Source: Tumebacillus permanentifrigoris (GTDB lineage: Bacteria > Bacillota > Bacilli > Tumebacillales > Tumebacillaceae). Taken from it: a DNA stretch of 64,000 nucleotides. Position 1 is the first letter of the stretch; the number at the start of each line of letters is the position of its first letter. This document shows positions 1-9,380 of this stretch, in pieces. The notes beneath the pieces are model-generated. The model saw nothing but the letters and a program-made list of their open reading frames with translations. It was not told the DNA's origin and did not search any database. The translations under genes were made by a program, and so were the position numbers. The stretch is taken from assembly GCF_003148565.1 (NCBI RefSeq), contig NZ_QGGL01000004.1:62001-126000 (forward strand), given 5' to 3'.

Positions 1-488
1 ATGCCACGCAAGTTCAAGACCATGATGATCAAGACCATCAGCACCGACAATCCCACGGTATGTGGCAACAGCGCGGGAAACGCAGACGTGATCGCCGCCA
101 CCCCGGCTGTGACCGATACAGCGACCGTGAGGATGTAATCGACGAGCAACGAAGCCCCCGCGACGAGCGCGAACTTGTTGCCCAAGTGATCTTTGGAGAC
201 GACATAGGCCCCGCCCCCGTTCGGGTAGGCATAGATAATCTGGCGGTAGGACAGAATCAACGTCGTCAACAACAGCACGATGGCCAGCGAAATCGGCAGG
301 CTATACCACATCGCCGCCGCACTGACCGCGACGAGCACGCCGAGGATCGCCTCTGATCCGTAGGCGACAGAGGAGAGTGCATCAGACGAGAGGATCGGGA
401 GTGCCTTCCACTTCGGAAGTCGCTCATGTTCCAACTGTGAACTCCGCATCGGACGCCCGATCAGAAACCGTTTTAGCTCACGAATCAT
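1..488 (-). CDS. kimA: KimA-like high-affinity potassium importer, C-terminus off the window
   Basis: N-terminal 162 residues of an APC-superfamily membrane transporter. Visible landmarks match B. subtilis KimA (YdaO): FLIGRP near residue 8, LSSDALSSVAYGSE, LSYRQIIYAYPNGGGAYVVSK and LLVDYILTVAVS, with three to four hydrophobic segments. KimA family proteins take up K+ with protons and are inhibited by c-di-AMP. The start is the ATG at 488, preceded by an AAGGTGG Shine-Dalgarno. Upstream on the same strand lie a terminator hairpin, the DUF2294 gene and a c-di-AMP riboswitch, consistent with a K+ homeostasis unit. The gene is cut by the left edge, so the C-terminal cytosolic domain cannot be checked. 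Confidence 0.85.
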   Translation of the reverse strand, partial: MIRELKRFLIGRPMRSSQLEHERLPKWKALPILSSDALSSVAYGSEAILGVLVAVSAAAMWYSLPISLAIVLLLTTLILSYRQIIYAYPNGGGAYVVSKDHLGNKFALVAGASLLVDYILTVAVSVTAGVAAITSAFPALLPHTVGLSVLMVLIIMVLNLRG

Positions 489-530
489 AGCAGATACCAC
501 CTTTTTTTGCTTTCATTTTTCATTTTTAGC

Positions 531-605
531 CAAAAAAGACCGATGTACACTGCTGCCCTCCACCTCAGAACACGCCGAGATGGACGACAGAAGTCTACAC
601 CGGTC
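531..605 (-). terminator. Long hairpin with U-tract between the DUF2294 gene and kimA
   Basis: Reading the minus strand, an imperfect stem of about 30 bp (arms 605-575 and 568-538, with several G-U pairs) is followed at once by six T residues (537-532). It follows the DUF2294 stop at 642 and precedes the kimA start at 488. It could be a plain terminator or a second attenuation point for kimA; no separate kimA promoter is evident between it and the gene. Confidence 0.75.
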
Positions 606-641
606 TATGAAACACCCGACAGCTCTCGCGCTGCCCTGTGT

Positions 642-1031
642 CTAATCCCCCAGTACTTCTGAGTCGCGTATGCATTTTTCCAGATCGCGGTCGAGGATGA
701 ACATCTCGACGAATTCCCCGATCTTGGTCGAGATATCACTGTGGCTGGAGATCACCTTGCACCCAGTGATCTGCGAGATCAGCGCTTCCGTGTCGGCACT
801 GAAGTGCTCGCGGATCGTCTGGCGCATCTCCTTGACCAGTCGCTTGCCTTTGTCCGTTTTGACCAGCGTCTTCTCCTCGTGGGTCAACACGCCCTTCAAA
901 CGGACGATGATCATGTCGCGCATGAGGTAGGTCTTGGTCTCCTGCGGGCCACGCCCGAGGATTTCGCGCTGAAACTTGATGTAGGCTTCACTGACATCTG
1001 CTTCGATCTTGGTCTTCAAACTCTGCCCCAT
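642..1031 (-). CDS. DUF2294 family protein
   Basis: A 129-residue soluble protein that I recognise as DUF2294-like (pattern YLMRDMIIVRLKGVLT...EKTL, then a helix-rich second half). The biochemical function of the family is not known to me. The start ATG at 1031 has a GGAGGTTG Shine-Dalgarno just after a U-tract hairpin. It is the first gene behind a c-di-AMP riboswitch and is followed by kimA on the same strand, so a role linked to potassium or c-di-AMP physiology is a context-based inference only. Confidence 0.8.
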   Translation of the reverse strand: MGQSLKTKIEADVSEAYIKFQREILGRGPQETKTYLMRDMIIVRLKGVLTHEEKTLVKTDKGKRLVKEMRQTIREHFSADTEALISQITGCKVISSHSDISTKIGEFVEMFILDRDLEKCIRDSEVLGD

Positions 1032-1049
1032 TCAACAACCTCCACAACA

Positions 1050-1117
1050 TAAAAAAACCGATGCTGGCTTTGACCTACTACTCCTAGAAGGTCAAAGTCT
1101 GCATCGGTTTACCGAAC
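1050..1117 (-). terminator. Expression-platform terminator downstream of the c-di-AMP riboswitch
   Basis: On the minus strand a near-perfect stem (arms 1117-1095 and 1082-1057; core AAACCGATGC / GCATCGGTTT and TTTGACCT / AGGTCAAA) runs into seven T residues and then the DUF2294 ribosome-binding site. A hairpin in the 5' leader between a riboswitch and the first codon is the expected site of ligand-controlled termination, as in other ydaO-class leaders. Confidence 0.85.
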
Positions 1118-1214
1118 GCCCAGTTGCACCTGAGCTCTCTGTCACCCGTTACAAGACGCATCTGTCGCCTCTGTCTCTATGGAAATTCTGCACGTATACC
1201 GCACAAAAAGACCA

Positions 1215-1397
1215 TCCAAACAGAAGGTCTCCTGACCTTCCCTGCTTAGCCGACGAAGTTAGCTGACGGGTAGGATGGCAGAGAAGATTGCACTTCACTC
1301 ATCCCTCCCGCGCACAACAGGCGCAGGATTAACCCCAAATGGATTGGTTCCTCCGTTTCCGAGCTGTCCCGGAATTAGGCCGTGATTCAATTTTGAT
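1215..1397 (-). promoter_or_regulatory. ydaO/yuaA-class c-di-AMP riboswitch
   Basis: The minus-strand leader carries the two most conserved blocks of this riboswitch class: GGAGGAACCAAT...TTGGGGTTAATCC (1354-1326) and CCCGTCAGCTAACTTCGTCGGC (about 1270-1247). The spacing and the purine-rich tail fit the class. Ligand binding by this class turns expression off. The transcript should start near 1397 from the promoter at 1404-1433 and read into the hairpin at 1117-1050, then DUF2294 and kimA. The exact ends are estimates. Confidence 0.93.
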
Positions 1398-1403
1398 GTG
1401 CTT

Positions 1404-1433
1404 ATCATACTCCCTCTCCTGTCTTGCTGGCAA
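1404..1433 (-). promoter_or_regulatory. Sigma-A-type promoter for the riboswitch/DUF2294/kimA transcript
   Basis: Minus strand TTGCCA (1433-1428), an 18-nt spacer, then TATGAT (1409-1404). It is placed so that the transcript begins just before the riboswitch aptamer. Confidence 0.65.
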
Positions 1434-1450
1434 GCGGAATTTTTGGGCGA

Positions 1451-1490
1451 AAAAAAAACTCCTCACGCCTGTGCATGAGGAGTTTTTCGC
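1451..1490 (-). terminator. Terminator of the TagO-like gene
   Basis: Minus strand AAACTCCTCA and TGAGGAGTTT arms around a ten-base loop, followed by a run of T. It begins immediately after the stop codon of the upstream transferase gene. Confidence 0.9.
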
Positions 1491-2480
1491 TTACTTGTTG
1501 ACGAGCAGCACGACGATCGAAGCCAATGAGAAGCAGATGCCCAGCAGGTACATGAACGAGACGGTCTGTACTTGTGTCATCCCGCTCTTCATCAGCGTGT
1601 GGAACGTGTGCGACTTGTCGGCATGGTGGATCGGTCGCTTTTCCTTGATCCGGCGGATGATCACGAACACCGTGTCAAAAATCGGCACGCCCAACGCCAG
1701 CACCGGCACGATCACGGAGACGAACGTCGCCGATTTGAAGGCACCGTCCACCGCGATCGCCGCCAGCGTGAAGCCGAGGAACGTCGCACCGGCGTCGCCC
1801 ATGAAGATCCGCGCCGGGTGGAAGTTGTGACGCAGGAAGGACAGGCAAGCCCCGATCAGCGCCACCGCGTAAAACGCCACATCGTTGTTGCTGGTCAACA
1901 GCGAAACGAACAACAAGGTGGTTGCAGAAATCGAGGCGATGCCCGCCGCGAGTCCATCGACACCGTCGAGGAAATTTAACATGTTGGTGATCCCGACGAT
2001 CCAGAAGATCGTGACCAACCACGACAGCCATTCCATGCCGTGATCGGCAAACGAATAGTACGGTTGGTCCATCCACGGAATCGTGATCGAACTTACTTTG
2101 ACACCAAACTTAATCAGCACACAGGCTGCCACAATCTGAGTGAGAAACTTCGGCCAAGCCGGGAAGTCCTTGCCCCGGGTCTTGTAGAAGTCGTCGACGA
2201 GCCCGATCAAGAACAGGAGCGATCCGCCGATGACGATCCCGTAGTAGCGACCATCAAGTGCGCCAAACCATGCTTCTGTCGCTGTTACCGTGATCAAGAA
2301 TCCGAAAAAGATCCCGGCCCCGCCCAGTACGGGAATCGGTTCCTTGTGCAGTTTCCGTGCATTAGGCATGTCGACAAAACCCGTTTTCAACGCGATTTTG
2401 CGCAAGACTGGCATCATCACAAATACAAGCGCAAACGAGACAATCAATGTAAAAATCAATCCTTGCGTCAGGGATTGCAT
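1491..2480 (-). CDS. tagO: Undecaprenyl-phosphate N-acetylglucosaminyl-1-phosphate transferase (TagO/WecA family)
   Basis: A polytopic membrane enzyme of the MraY/WecA family that moves a sugar-1-phosphate from a UDP-sugar to undecaprenyl phosphate, the first step in teichoic-acid or secondary wall polymer synthesis. It has the early PNARKLHKEPIPVLGG motif, the LVDDFYKTRGK Asp-Asp site, the diagnostic NMLNFLDGVDGLAAG and FMGDAGATFLGF motifs, and about ten hydrophobic segments. The reading frame opens at 2555, but the ATG at 2480 (329 aa) starts at the usual family N-terminus and is preceded by GGGAGG at a rather long spacing. The gene is monocistronic with its own terminator. A wall polymer made by this route would suit the SLH proteins elsewhere in the window. 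Confidence 0.88.
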   Translation of the reverse strand: MQSLTQGLIFTLIVSFALVFVMMPVLRKIALKTGFVDMPNARKLHKEPIPVLGGAGIFFGFLITVTATEAWFGALDGRYYGIVIGGSLLFLIGLVDDFYKTRGKDFPAWPKFLTQIVAACVLIKFGVKVSSITIPWMDQPYYSFADHGMEWLSWLVTIFWIVGITNMLNFLDGVDGLAAGIASISATTLLFVSLLTSNNDVAFYAVALIGACLSFLRHNFHPARIFMGDAGATFLGFTLAAIAVDGAFKSATFVSVIVPVLALGVPIFDTVFVIIRRIKEKRPIHHADKSHTFHTLMKSGMTQVQTVSFMYLLGICFSLASIVVLLVNK

Positions 2481-2732
2481 GTTGAGTTCGTACGCCTCCC
2501 TCTGCGCCACATGAGCAGGTTGAGCCTTAGTGTGCGCAATTCTCCCAGAAAACAATCGTCCCCATTATACCATTACTGTTCCCTGAAAAGAAGGGACTTC
2601 CTCCCCTATACGTGTCGTGGGAGTGGACATTTTTGTGTCGGTGGCAAAGGTGTGGTTCTAGCAACCGCGTTCTGCTCATAGACTCTAGCAACCAAGCCAA
2701 ATTGCGAGTTTCCTAAAGGAGGACATTCCCCA

Positions 2733-2876
2733 ATGAACGGTATCATCCTGTTCCACGTCGTCGCCATCCCCCTGGTCTTCATGCTGGGTCGCCTGTCGAA
2801 TAAAATTGCATTCCTGCGCGTAAAAGCCCCCCGTGGTTCTAGCGTGTCAGAGTTCATGCGCAGCAGTCGCGACTAG
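2733..2876 (+). CDS. 47-residue single-pass membrane micro-protein
   Basis: A short ORF with a textbook Shine-Dalgarno (AAAGGAGG, spacer ACATTCCCCA) starting at ATG 2733 and ending TAG at 2874-2876. The product has a hydrophobic N-terminal half (IILFHVVAIPLVFMLG) and a basic, serine-rich tail ending SSRD. It is followed 17 bp later by a strong terminator, so it is a complete transcription unit of its own. I do not recognise the family. The RBS, ORF and terminator together make it much more credible than a random small ORF. Confidence 0.75.
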   Translation: MNGIILFHVVAIPLVFMLGRLSNKIAFLRVKAPRGSSVSEFMRSSRD

Positions 2877-2893
2877 AGTACGAGGATGAGAAG

Positions 2894-2926
2894 CCCCCGA
2901 CAGTTTTATGACTGTCGGGGGTTTTT
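2894..2926 (+). terminator. Terminator of the 47-aa ORF
   Basis: CCCCCGACAG and CTGTCGGGGG arms with an eight-base loop, then TTTTT. Confidence 0.95.
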
Positions 2927-3014
2927 CGTTTTAAGGGAATTTTATTTATTTTGCAATTCTTTTATTTAAATGGTATATTTGCAGTATATTAATAGAGAGG
3001 GAGTGTTATCAAGT

Positions 3015-3737
3015 ATGAAGAAACTAGTTTCCTATGCTTTAGCTGCAACGTTCGCAATGAGCGCATTTGTCGGCGTGCAAGAACTCACGATTCAAAAAGC
3101 ACATGCGGTCGACCCGTTTGGCGTCAGCTTCTCCGGCGTCACAGCATCCGCTGGTGTCAACGTTCGTTCCGGTCCGGGTACAAACTATCCGATCATCGCT
3201 TCCAAGCCGGGCAACGTTACGGTGTATTTCTCCGGTCTCGAGTACGGCACGATCACCCCGGACGTTTGGTTTAACAAACCGGACCCGCGTTGGTTCTACT
3301 ACATCGAAGGCGGTCAAAAGAAATACATCGCATCGGCAGTTGTCGACGGCCTCCCTCCGAAAGCAAGCATCCGTCCCAAGGACCGCGCCGTTGCATGGGC
3401 GGTTGATGCTCAAGGCCGCACCGACTACAACTGGTACTGCCAGATGTTCGTCGAGAACACCTATGGCACCACCGGACAGTACGCTTCCGCAATCGCGGCT
3501 TCGAACAACCTGAACACCGGCGGTTCGCTGGCTTCGGCTCCGATCGGTTCGCTCGTGTTCTTCGCACCTGCTTCTGACAACGGCTACTATGGTCATGTCG
3601 GCATCTACATCGGCCAGAACACGATGATCAACGCACAAGCAGTTGTTCGTGCAGACAACATTGCGACTTCCTCCTACTTCTCTTCCCGCTACACAGGTTG
3701 GGGCTACGCTCCGTCCTCCTGGCCGGGTCATTACTAA
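3015..3737 (+). CDS. Secreted SH3b plus NlpC/P60-like cell-wall hydrolase
   Basis: A 240-residue exported protein with a signal peptide of about 31 residues ending near KAHA. An SH3b-type domain follows (ASAGVNVRSGPGTNYPII, about residues 37-95). The C-terminal half resembles an NlpC/P60 or CHAP peptidase: a candidate catalytic Cys in NWYCQMFVENTYG and the later PIGSLVFFAP...GHVGIYIG stretch that would supply the His. The likely role is cleaving peptidoglycan cross-links or binding wall outside the cell. The frame opens earlier, but ATG 3015 has a GAGGGAG site and begins the signal peptide. Monocistronic. The exact peptidase family is not certain. Confidence 0.8.
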   Translation: MKKLVSYALAATFAMSAFVGVQELTIQKAHAVDPFGVSFSGVTASAGVNVRSGPGTNYPIIASKPGNVTVYFSGLEYGTITPDVWFNKPDPRWFYYIEGGQKKYIASAVVDGLPPKASIRPKDRAVAWAVDAQGRTDYNWYCQMFVENTYGTTGQYASAIAASNNLNTGGSLASAPIGSLVFFAPASDNGYYGHVGIYIGQNTMINAQAVVRADNIATSSYFSSRYTGWGYAPSSWPGHY

Positions 3738-3750
3738 GATCAAAGAAAAA

Positions 3751-3781
3751 GACGCGATCCCATGCGGGACGCGTCTTTTTT
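3751..3781. terminator. Bidirectional terminator between the NlpC-like gene and the ReoM-like gene
   Basis: A stem GACGCG-A-TCCC / GGGA-CGCGTC (3751-3775) has A residues on its left and TTTTTT on its right, so it can stop transcription from both convergent genes. Confidence 0.9.
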
Positions 3782-3783
3782 GC

Positions 3784-4041
3784 TTAAAAGCCTTTGATTT
3801 TGAGATAGTCTTGCAGAACTTGCTCGACGGCGAGCAGACGGTCCATCTTGGCCATCGCCGCGCGAGCACCGCCAGACGAAGTGATGTAGTTGGACTCGCC
3901 GGTCACGATGAAACCAGCCAATTGGCGGGCCGGTTCATAGCCTTGTTCACGCAGAGCCGGCACTACGGTTTCGAGAATTTCGTTCAAGAGGTCGTTTTGT
4001 TCATCGGGTCGGAAAATCATCGTCTTGTCGAGGTTGGACAT
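3784..4041 (-). CDS. ReoM/IreB-family (UPF0297-like) regulatory protein adjacent to murA
   Basis: An 85-residue protein whose order of features matches IreB/ReoM: N-terminal DKTM with Thr7 (the residue phosphorylated by PASTA kinases in characterised members), a long helix, GYEPARQLAGFIVTGESNYI (compare GYNPxNQIVGYLLSGDPAYI) and a final KxDRLLAVEQVLQDYLK helix. ReoM in Listeria controls ClpCP-dependent degradation of MurA. Here the gene sits 23 bp behind murA, which suggests the same target, by inference. The ATG at 4041 has AGGAGGG at good spacing; an upstream ATG at 4068 overlaps the murA stop and is less likely. The RHKDAR-type basic motif of the canonical family is replaced by SSGGAR, so this looks like a divergent paralogue. 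Confidence 0.82.
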   Translation of the reverse strand: MSNLDKTMIFRPDEQNDLLNEILETVVPALREQGYEPARQLAGFIVTGESNYITSSGGARAAMAKMDRLLAVEQVLQDYLKIKGF

Positions 4042-4064
4042 GTCGGGGTCCCTCCTATTCTTGT

Positions 4065-5336
4065 TCAAGACTGGACGCGTTCGATGTGGGCGCCGAGGCT
4101 TTTGAACTTTTCGACCGGGTTCTCGTATCCACGGTCGAGGTATTGCAAACCTTCGATGTTGGTCGAGCCTTTGGCAGCCAGACCCGCAACGATCAACGCA
4201 CCTGCTGCCCGCAAGTCGCTTGCGACGACGCGCGCGCCAGTCAGGGCATCTACGCCGTTCACAATCGCGGTATCGCCGCTGATCTTGATGTCAGCGCCCA
4301 TCCGGGTCAGCTCTTGCGTGAAGCCGAAGCGAGCGTCAAATACGGTTTCCTTCACATACGAGATCCCGTTGGCAACGGTGAGCAAGGTCAGCATCGCCGG
4401 TTGCAGGTCGGTCGCGAAACCAGGGTACGCGAACGTGATCACGTTGGTCGGGCGCAGTTCGCGGTTGGACGCATCGACGGTGATGCTGTCCCCCTCCATC
4501 GTGATGCCACAGCCCATGTCGAACAGCAGGGACGGGAGGCCCGCCAGCGTCTGCGGTGCGATGTTGGAGACGGTGACTTTGCCGCGTGTGATGACGCCGG
4601 CGCACAGGTAGGTACCCGACTCAATGCGGTCACCCATCACGCTGTAGCGCACGCCTTTGAGGCTTTCGACACCTTCGATCGTGATGATGTCCGTGCCGAC
4701 GCCGCGGATGCGCGCGCCTGCTTTGTTGAGGAACATCACCAGATCGACGATCTCGGGCTCACGTGCTGCGTTGTAGATGATCGTCGTGCCAGAGGCCAGT
4801 GCGCCTGCGGAGATCGCGGCATTGGTGGCGCCGACGGTTGCCCCGTAGCGGGTGCCGAGGAACATCGCGGCCCCTTTGAGACGACCGTTGATCTCGGCGG
4901 AGACAGCACCGTCCGTCATCGTGACGTGGGCGCCGAGCGCACGCATCGCTTTCAAGTGCTGGTCGACCGGGCGTGCGCCGATGACGCAACCGCCTGGAAG
5001 CGGGATCACGGACTTGCCGGACTTCGCCAGCAACGGGCCGAGGACGGAGAAGGACGCGCGCATTTTGCGAACGAGTTCTTCGGAGACCTCGGAATTGGTG
5101 ATCCCGTCATTTTGAATGCGCACGGTGTTTTTGGCGATCCATTCGCACTTGAGACCGGTTTCTTCTAAGATCTGCATCAGCGTGTTGACATCGCTGAGTT
5201 CAGGTACATTTTCCAAGATGGTTTCGCCGTCGCATAGCAGGACGGCACACATGATGGCGAGAACGGAGTTTTTACTCCCCGATGCCTGAATCTCGCCGTG
5301 AAGCGGTTGCCCGCCTTTCACACGAAGTAGCTCCAT
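4065..5336 (-). CDS. murA: UDP-N-acetylglucosamine 1-carboxyvinyltransferase MurA
   Basis: A 423-residue cytosolic enzyme that transfers enolpyruvate from PEP to UDP-GlcNAc, the committed step of peptidoglycan synthesis and the target of fosfomycin. Landmarks are [12 protein letters not shown] near the N-terminus (PEP/UDP-sugar binding), the catalytic Cys in [13 protein letters not shown] near residue 116 (Cys present, so fosfomycin-sensitive type), and [11 protein letters not shown]. The length is normal. The ATG at 5336 has GAGGTG at six bases; an in-frame GTG lies three codons upstream. It heads a two-gene unit with the ReoM-like gene. Confidence 0.97.
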   Translation of the reverse strand: MELLRVKGGQPLHGEIQASGSKNSVLAIMCAVLLCDGETILENVPELSDVNTLMQILEETGLKCEWIAKNTVRIQNDGITNSEVSEELVRKMRASFSVLGPLLAKSGKSVIPLPGGCVIGARPVDQHLKAMRALGAHVTMTDGAVSAEINGRLKGAAMFLGTRYGATVGATNAAISAGALASGTTIIYNAAREPEIVDLVMFLNKAGARIRGVGTDIITIEGVESLKGVRYSVMGDRIESGTYLCAGVITRGKVTVSNIAPQTLAGLPSLLFDMGCGITMEGDSITVDASNRELRPTNVITFAYPGFATDLQPAMLTLLTVANGISYVKETVFDARFGFTQELTRMGADIKISGDTAIVNGVDALTGARVVASDLRAAGALIVAGLAAKGSTNIEGLQYLDRGYENPVEKFKSLGAHIERVQS

Positions 5337-5456
5337 GTTGTACACCTCATCATTATCTTACTGGCTCGTTAGACACATTTTACCACAGTGGTGGAGAGAA
5401 TGACATGTCGTGAACTATAGAGTTTCGTCACAGGAGCCTGACAAGCGGGGGTAGAC

Positions 5457-5494
5457 GAAAAAAGTCCTGCTCTTTATGGAAAGAGCAGGACTTT
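5457..5494 (-). terminator. Terminator overlapping the 3' end of the YeiH-family gene
   Basis: Arms AGTCCTGCTCTTT and AAAGAGCAGGACT around a four-base loop, then a T run on the minus strand. The TAA stop at 5476-5474 lies inside the stem, so the last codons are part of the terminator. Confidence 0.93.
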
Positions 5495-6487
5495 GGTCGC
5501 ACCGTACCCGACAAACGCGAGCAAGAGCGAGGTGATCAGCGCCGCTTGGAAAGCACGACCACCGCCGCGCAGCGCCCGGATGTTGACTTGCAGGCCCAAT
5601 CCGGCCATGCCCATCGTGAGCAGGAACAGCGAGGTTTGGATCAGCGGTTGCGTCCACGCATCAGGCAGGACATGCCAAGTATGCAAGGCACCGACCAGCA
5701 GGAAGCCGAGGACGAAGTACGGAATCGGAGCGGTCCGTTGCTTCGGACCTTCTGGAGAGGCTTGCTTGCGATCAAACTTCCAACCGACAAAAAGCGCAAC
5801 AGGAGCGAGCAGCACGACGCGGGAAAGTTTCACAAGCAGACCGTTGTCGAGGCTGTCCGCACCGTGCGGAGTAGCCGCTGCGATCACATGCGCAATCTCG
5901 TGCAGCGTCGCTCCGGAAAAAGCGCCAAATGCCGCATCTGACAGTTCGAGCCACGGTGCCAGCAGCGTGTAGAGCACGGTGAACACCGTTCCCAGCACCG
6001 CGACGGTTGCGACGCCGAGCGCCGTCTGTTCGGAGCGGGCGCGCACTTGCACGGCGATCGCGACGGCGGCCGCCGCTCCGCAGATCGCCGTCCCGGCCGC
6101 GATCACCATCGCGAGGCGCTGATCCACGCCAAAGCGCCGGGCGATCCAATAGCCGACGAGCAACGTCAGGGTTACCAAAACAATCTCCGTGCCGAGCACG
6201 CGCACACCTGCATGACCCAGCGCGAGGAGGTCGAGCCGCACGCCGAGCAGGATGATCCCGGCGCGCAGCAAGTATTTGGAAGCGAATGTATATCCACCGG
6301 CCATTGCGACAGGTTGTGATGGTGTAGGTTGCGGACCCCATGTGGCCCAAGACATGCCGAGCAGGATCGCGAGCACCATCGGGCCGATCATCGACAGCCC
6401 CGGTACCAGCGCCAATCCTTTGCCGATCAACGCGAGTGCTGCTGTCATCGCAATCCCGAGCCACATGTATACGGATGTGAGTTTCAT
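5474..6487 (-). CDS. YeiH/UPF0324-family putative sulfate exporter
   Basis: A 337-residue membrane protein with about ten hydrophobic segments, the RAGIILLGVRL motif, the GTAICGAAAAVAIA stretch and GATLHEIAHVIAAA, all typical of the YeiH/YadS (UPF0324) family annotated as putative sulfate exporters. Substrate specificity is not established by the sequence. It is preceded by a short intergenic region with an 8-bp inverted repeat (6506-6532) and ends in a terminator that overlaps its stop codon. Confidence 0.85.
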   Translation of the reverse strand: MKLTSVYMWLGIAMTAALALIGKGLALVPGLSMIGPMVLAILLGMSWATWGPQPTPSQPVAMAGGYTFASKYLLRAGIILLGVRLDLLALGHAGVRVLGTEIVLVTLTLLVGYWIARRFGVDQRLAMVIAAGTAICGAAAAVAIAVQVRARSEQTALGVATVAVLGTVFTVLYTLLAPWLELSDAAFGAFSGATLHEIAHVIAAATPHGADSLDNGLLVKLSRVVLLAPVALFVGWKFDRKQASPEGPKQRTAPIPYFVLGFLLVGALHTWHVLPDAWTQPLIQTSLFLLTMGMAGLGLQVNIRALRGGGRAFQAALITSLLLAFVGYGATKVLLFP

Positions 6488-6505
6488 GTCCGATATCCCC
6501 CGTTT

Positions 6506-6532
6506 CTGACTCCATCATACGCCCGGAGTCAG
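6506..6532. repeat. Perfect 8-bp inverted repeat between the TlpA-like and YeiH-like genes
   Basis: CTGACTCC (6506-6513) and GGAGTCAG (6525-6532) with an 11-base spacer lie just upstream of the YeiH-family start. There is no T run, so it is more like an operator or weak hairpin than a classical terminator. Confidence 0.5.
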
Positions 6533-6575
6533 AGCAAGAGAAATGATCGTTTGTGATGCCAATGATAAGTGATGC

Positions 6576-7100
6576 TTATGGTTGTTGCAGGAGCTTCGTG
6601 AACATCGCGTCCATCGTTTCATGTGTCAGTTGTCCATCACGGCGTTCGACGACGGTGCCGTTGCCATCGATGGAGATCGTGACGGGGAGACCGATGATGT
6701 TGTAGGATTTTTTCGCCGTTCCCTCAACGTCGAGGACACTGGGGAACGTCAATCCATTTTCCAGCATGAACTGGACAGCGCGTTCCCGGTCGTCGTCGGA
6801 GGTCAAGTTGACGCCGATCAGTTGCACGTGGTCTTCGTACTTTTTAGACATCGCCTGCAGGTCGGGCATTTCCGTTTTGCACGGCCCGCACCATGAGGCC
6901 CAGAAGTTGAGCACGACTTTTTTGCCATGCAGGGCGGCGAGCGAGATCTCTTGCCCACTAGAAGTGGAGAGCGAGAAGTCGGGAGCCGGGGAGCCGGCTT
7001 TGACCACGGTTGCTTTTGGGGTGTCCGATTGGGACCCACAACCTGCTAGGGTGAGGAATGATAGACAACAGATGATCGCGAACAGTAGGCGAGAACGCAT
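6576..7100 (-). CDS. TlpA/ResA-like thiol-disulfide oxidoreductase lipoprotein
   Basis: A 174-residue membrane-anchored thioredoxin-like protein. The lipobox LAGC puts the lipidated Cys at residue 21. The redox site is WCGPC (Cys71 and Cys74) in NFWASWCGPCKTEMP. A cis-Pro motif (GLPVTISID) and the extra segment typical of TlpA/ResA/StoA follow. Family members reduce disulfides outside the membrane, for example in cytochrome c or spore cortex maturation; no cytochrome genes adjoin here, so the client is unknown. A terminator is not clear; the YeiH-like gene lies 88 bp downstream on the same strand. Confidence 0.9.
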   Translation of the reverse strand: MRSRLLFAIICCLSFLTLAGCGSQSDTPKATVVKAGSPAPDFSLSTSSGQEISLAALHGKKVVLNFWASWCGPCKTEMPDLQAMSKKYEDHVQLIGVNLTSDDDRERAVQFMLENGLTFPSVLDVEGTAKKSYNIIGLPVTISIDGNGTVVERRDGQLTHETMDAMFTKLLQQP

Positions 7101-7220
7101 AGCAGAGAACCTCCAAGTGGATTTGAACTAATCAAGAACTAGTGTAGAGGCAGAGTCGAGCAGAAGTTTGAAGTTGCGGATTCCCAGCTTGAACTCGACA
7201 GTTACAGGTCTGGAACTTGT

Positions 7221-7251
7221 GCCAAACAGCCCGGTTTGCACCGGGCTGTTT
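7221..7251 (-). terminator. Terminator-like hairpin after ligA
   Basis: AAACAGCCCGG and CCGGGCTGTTT arms with a six-base loop lie 25 bp after the ligA stop on the minus strand. The T tract is short. Confidence 0.75.
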
Positions 7252-7275
7252 GGGGTTGCGGTTGCTTTGTGTTGC

Positions 7276-9309
<2,034 letters not shown>

Positions 9310-9326
9310 TCACCTCGTATGTACCT

Positions 9327-9368
9327 GAAAAAGGGCATGCATCCGCGCCCGCGGCCGCATGCCTTTTT
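9327..9368 (-). terminator. Terminator of ribBA
   Basis: Minus strand GGCATGC and GCATGCCC arms with a GC-rich internal loop, then a T run. It sits between ribBA and ligA, so ligA likely has its own promoter or depends on read-through. Confidence 0.85.
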
Positions 9369-9380
9369 CTCATCAGATAA

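Noticed and set aside
2606-2857. 83-codon minus-strand ORF near 2.7 kb
   Set aside because: It lies antisense to the 47-aa gene, which has the RBS and terminator.
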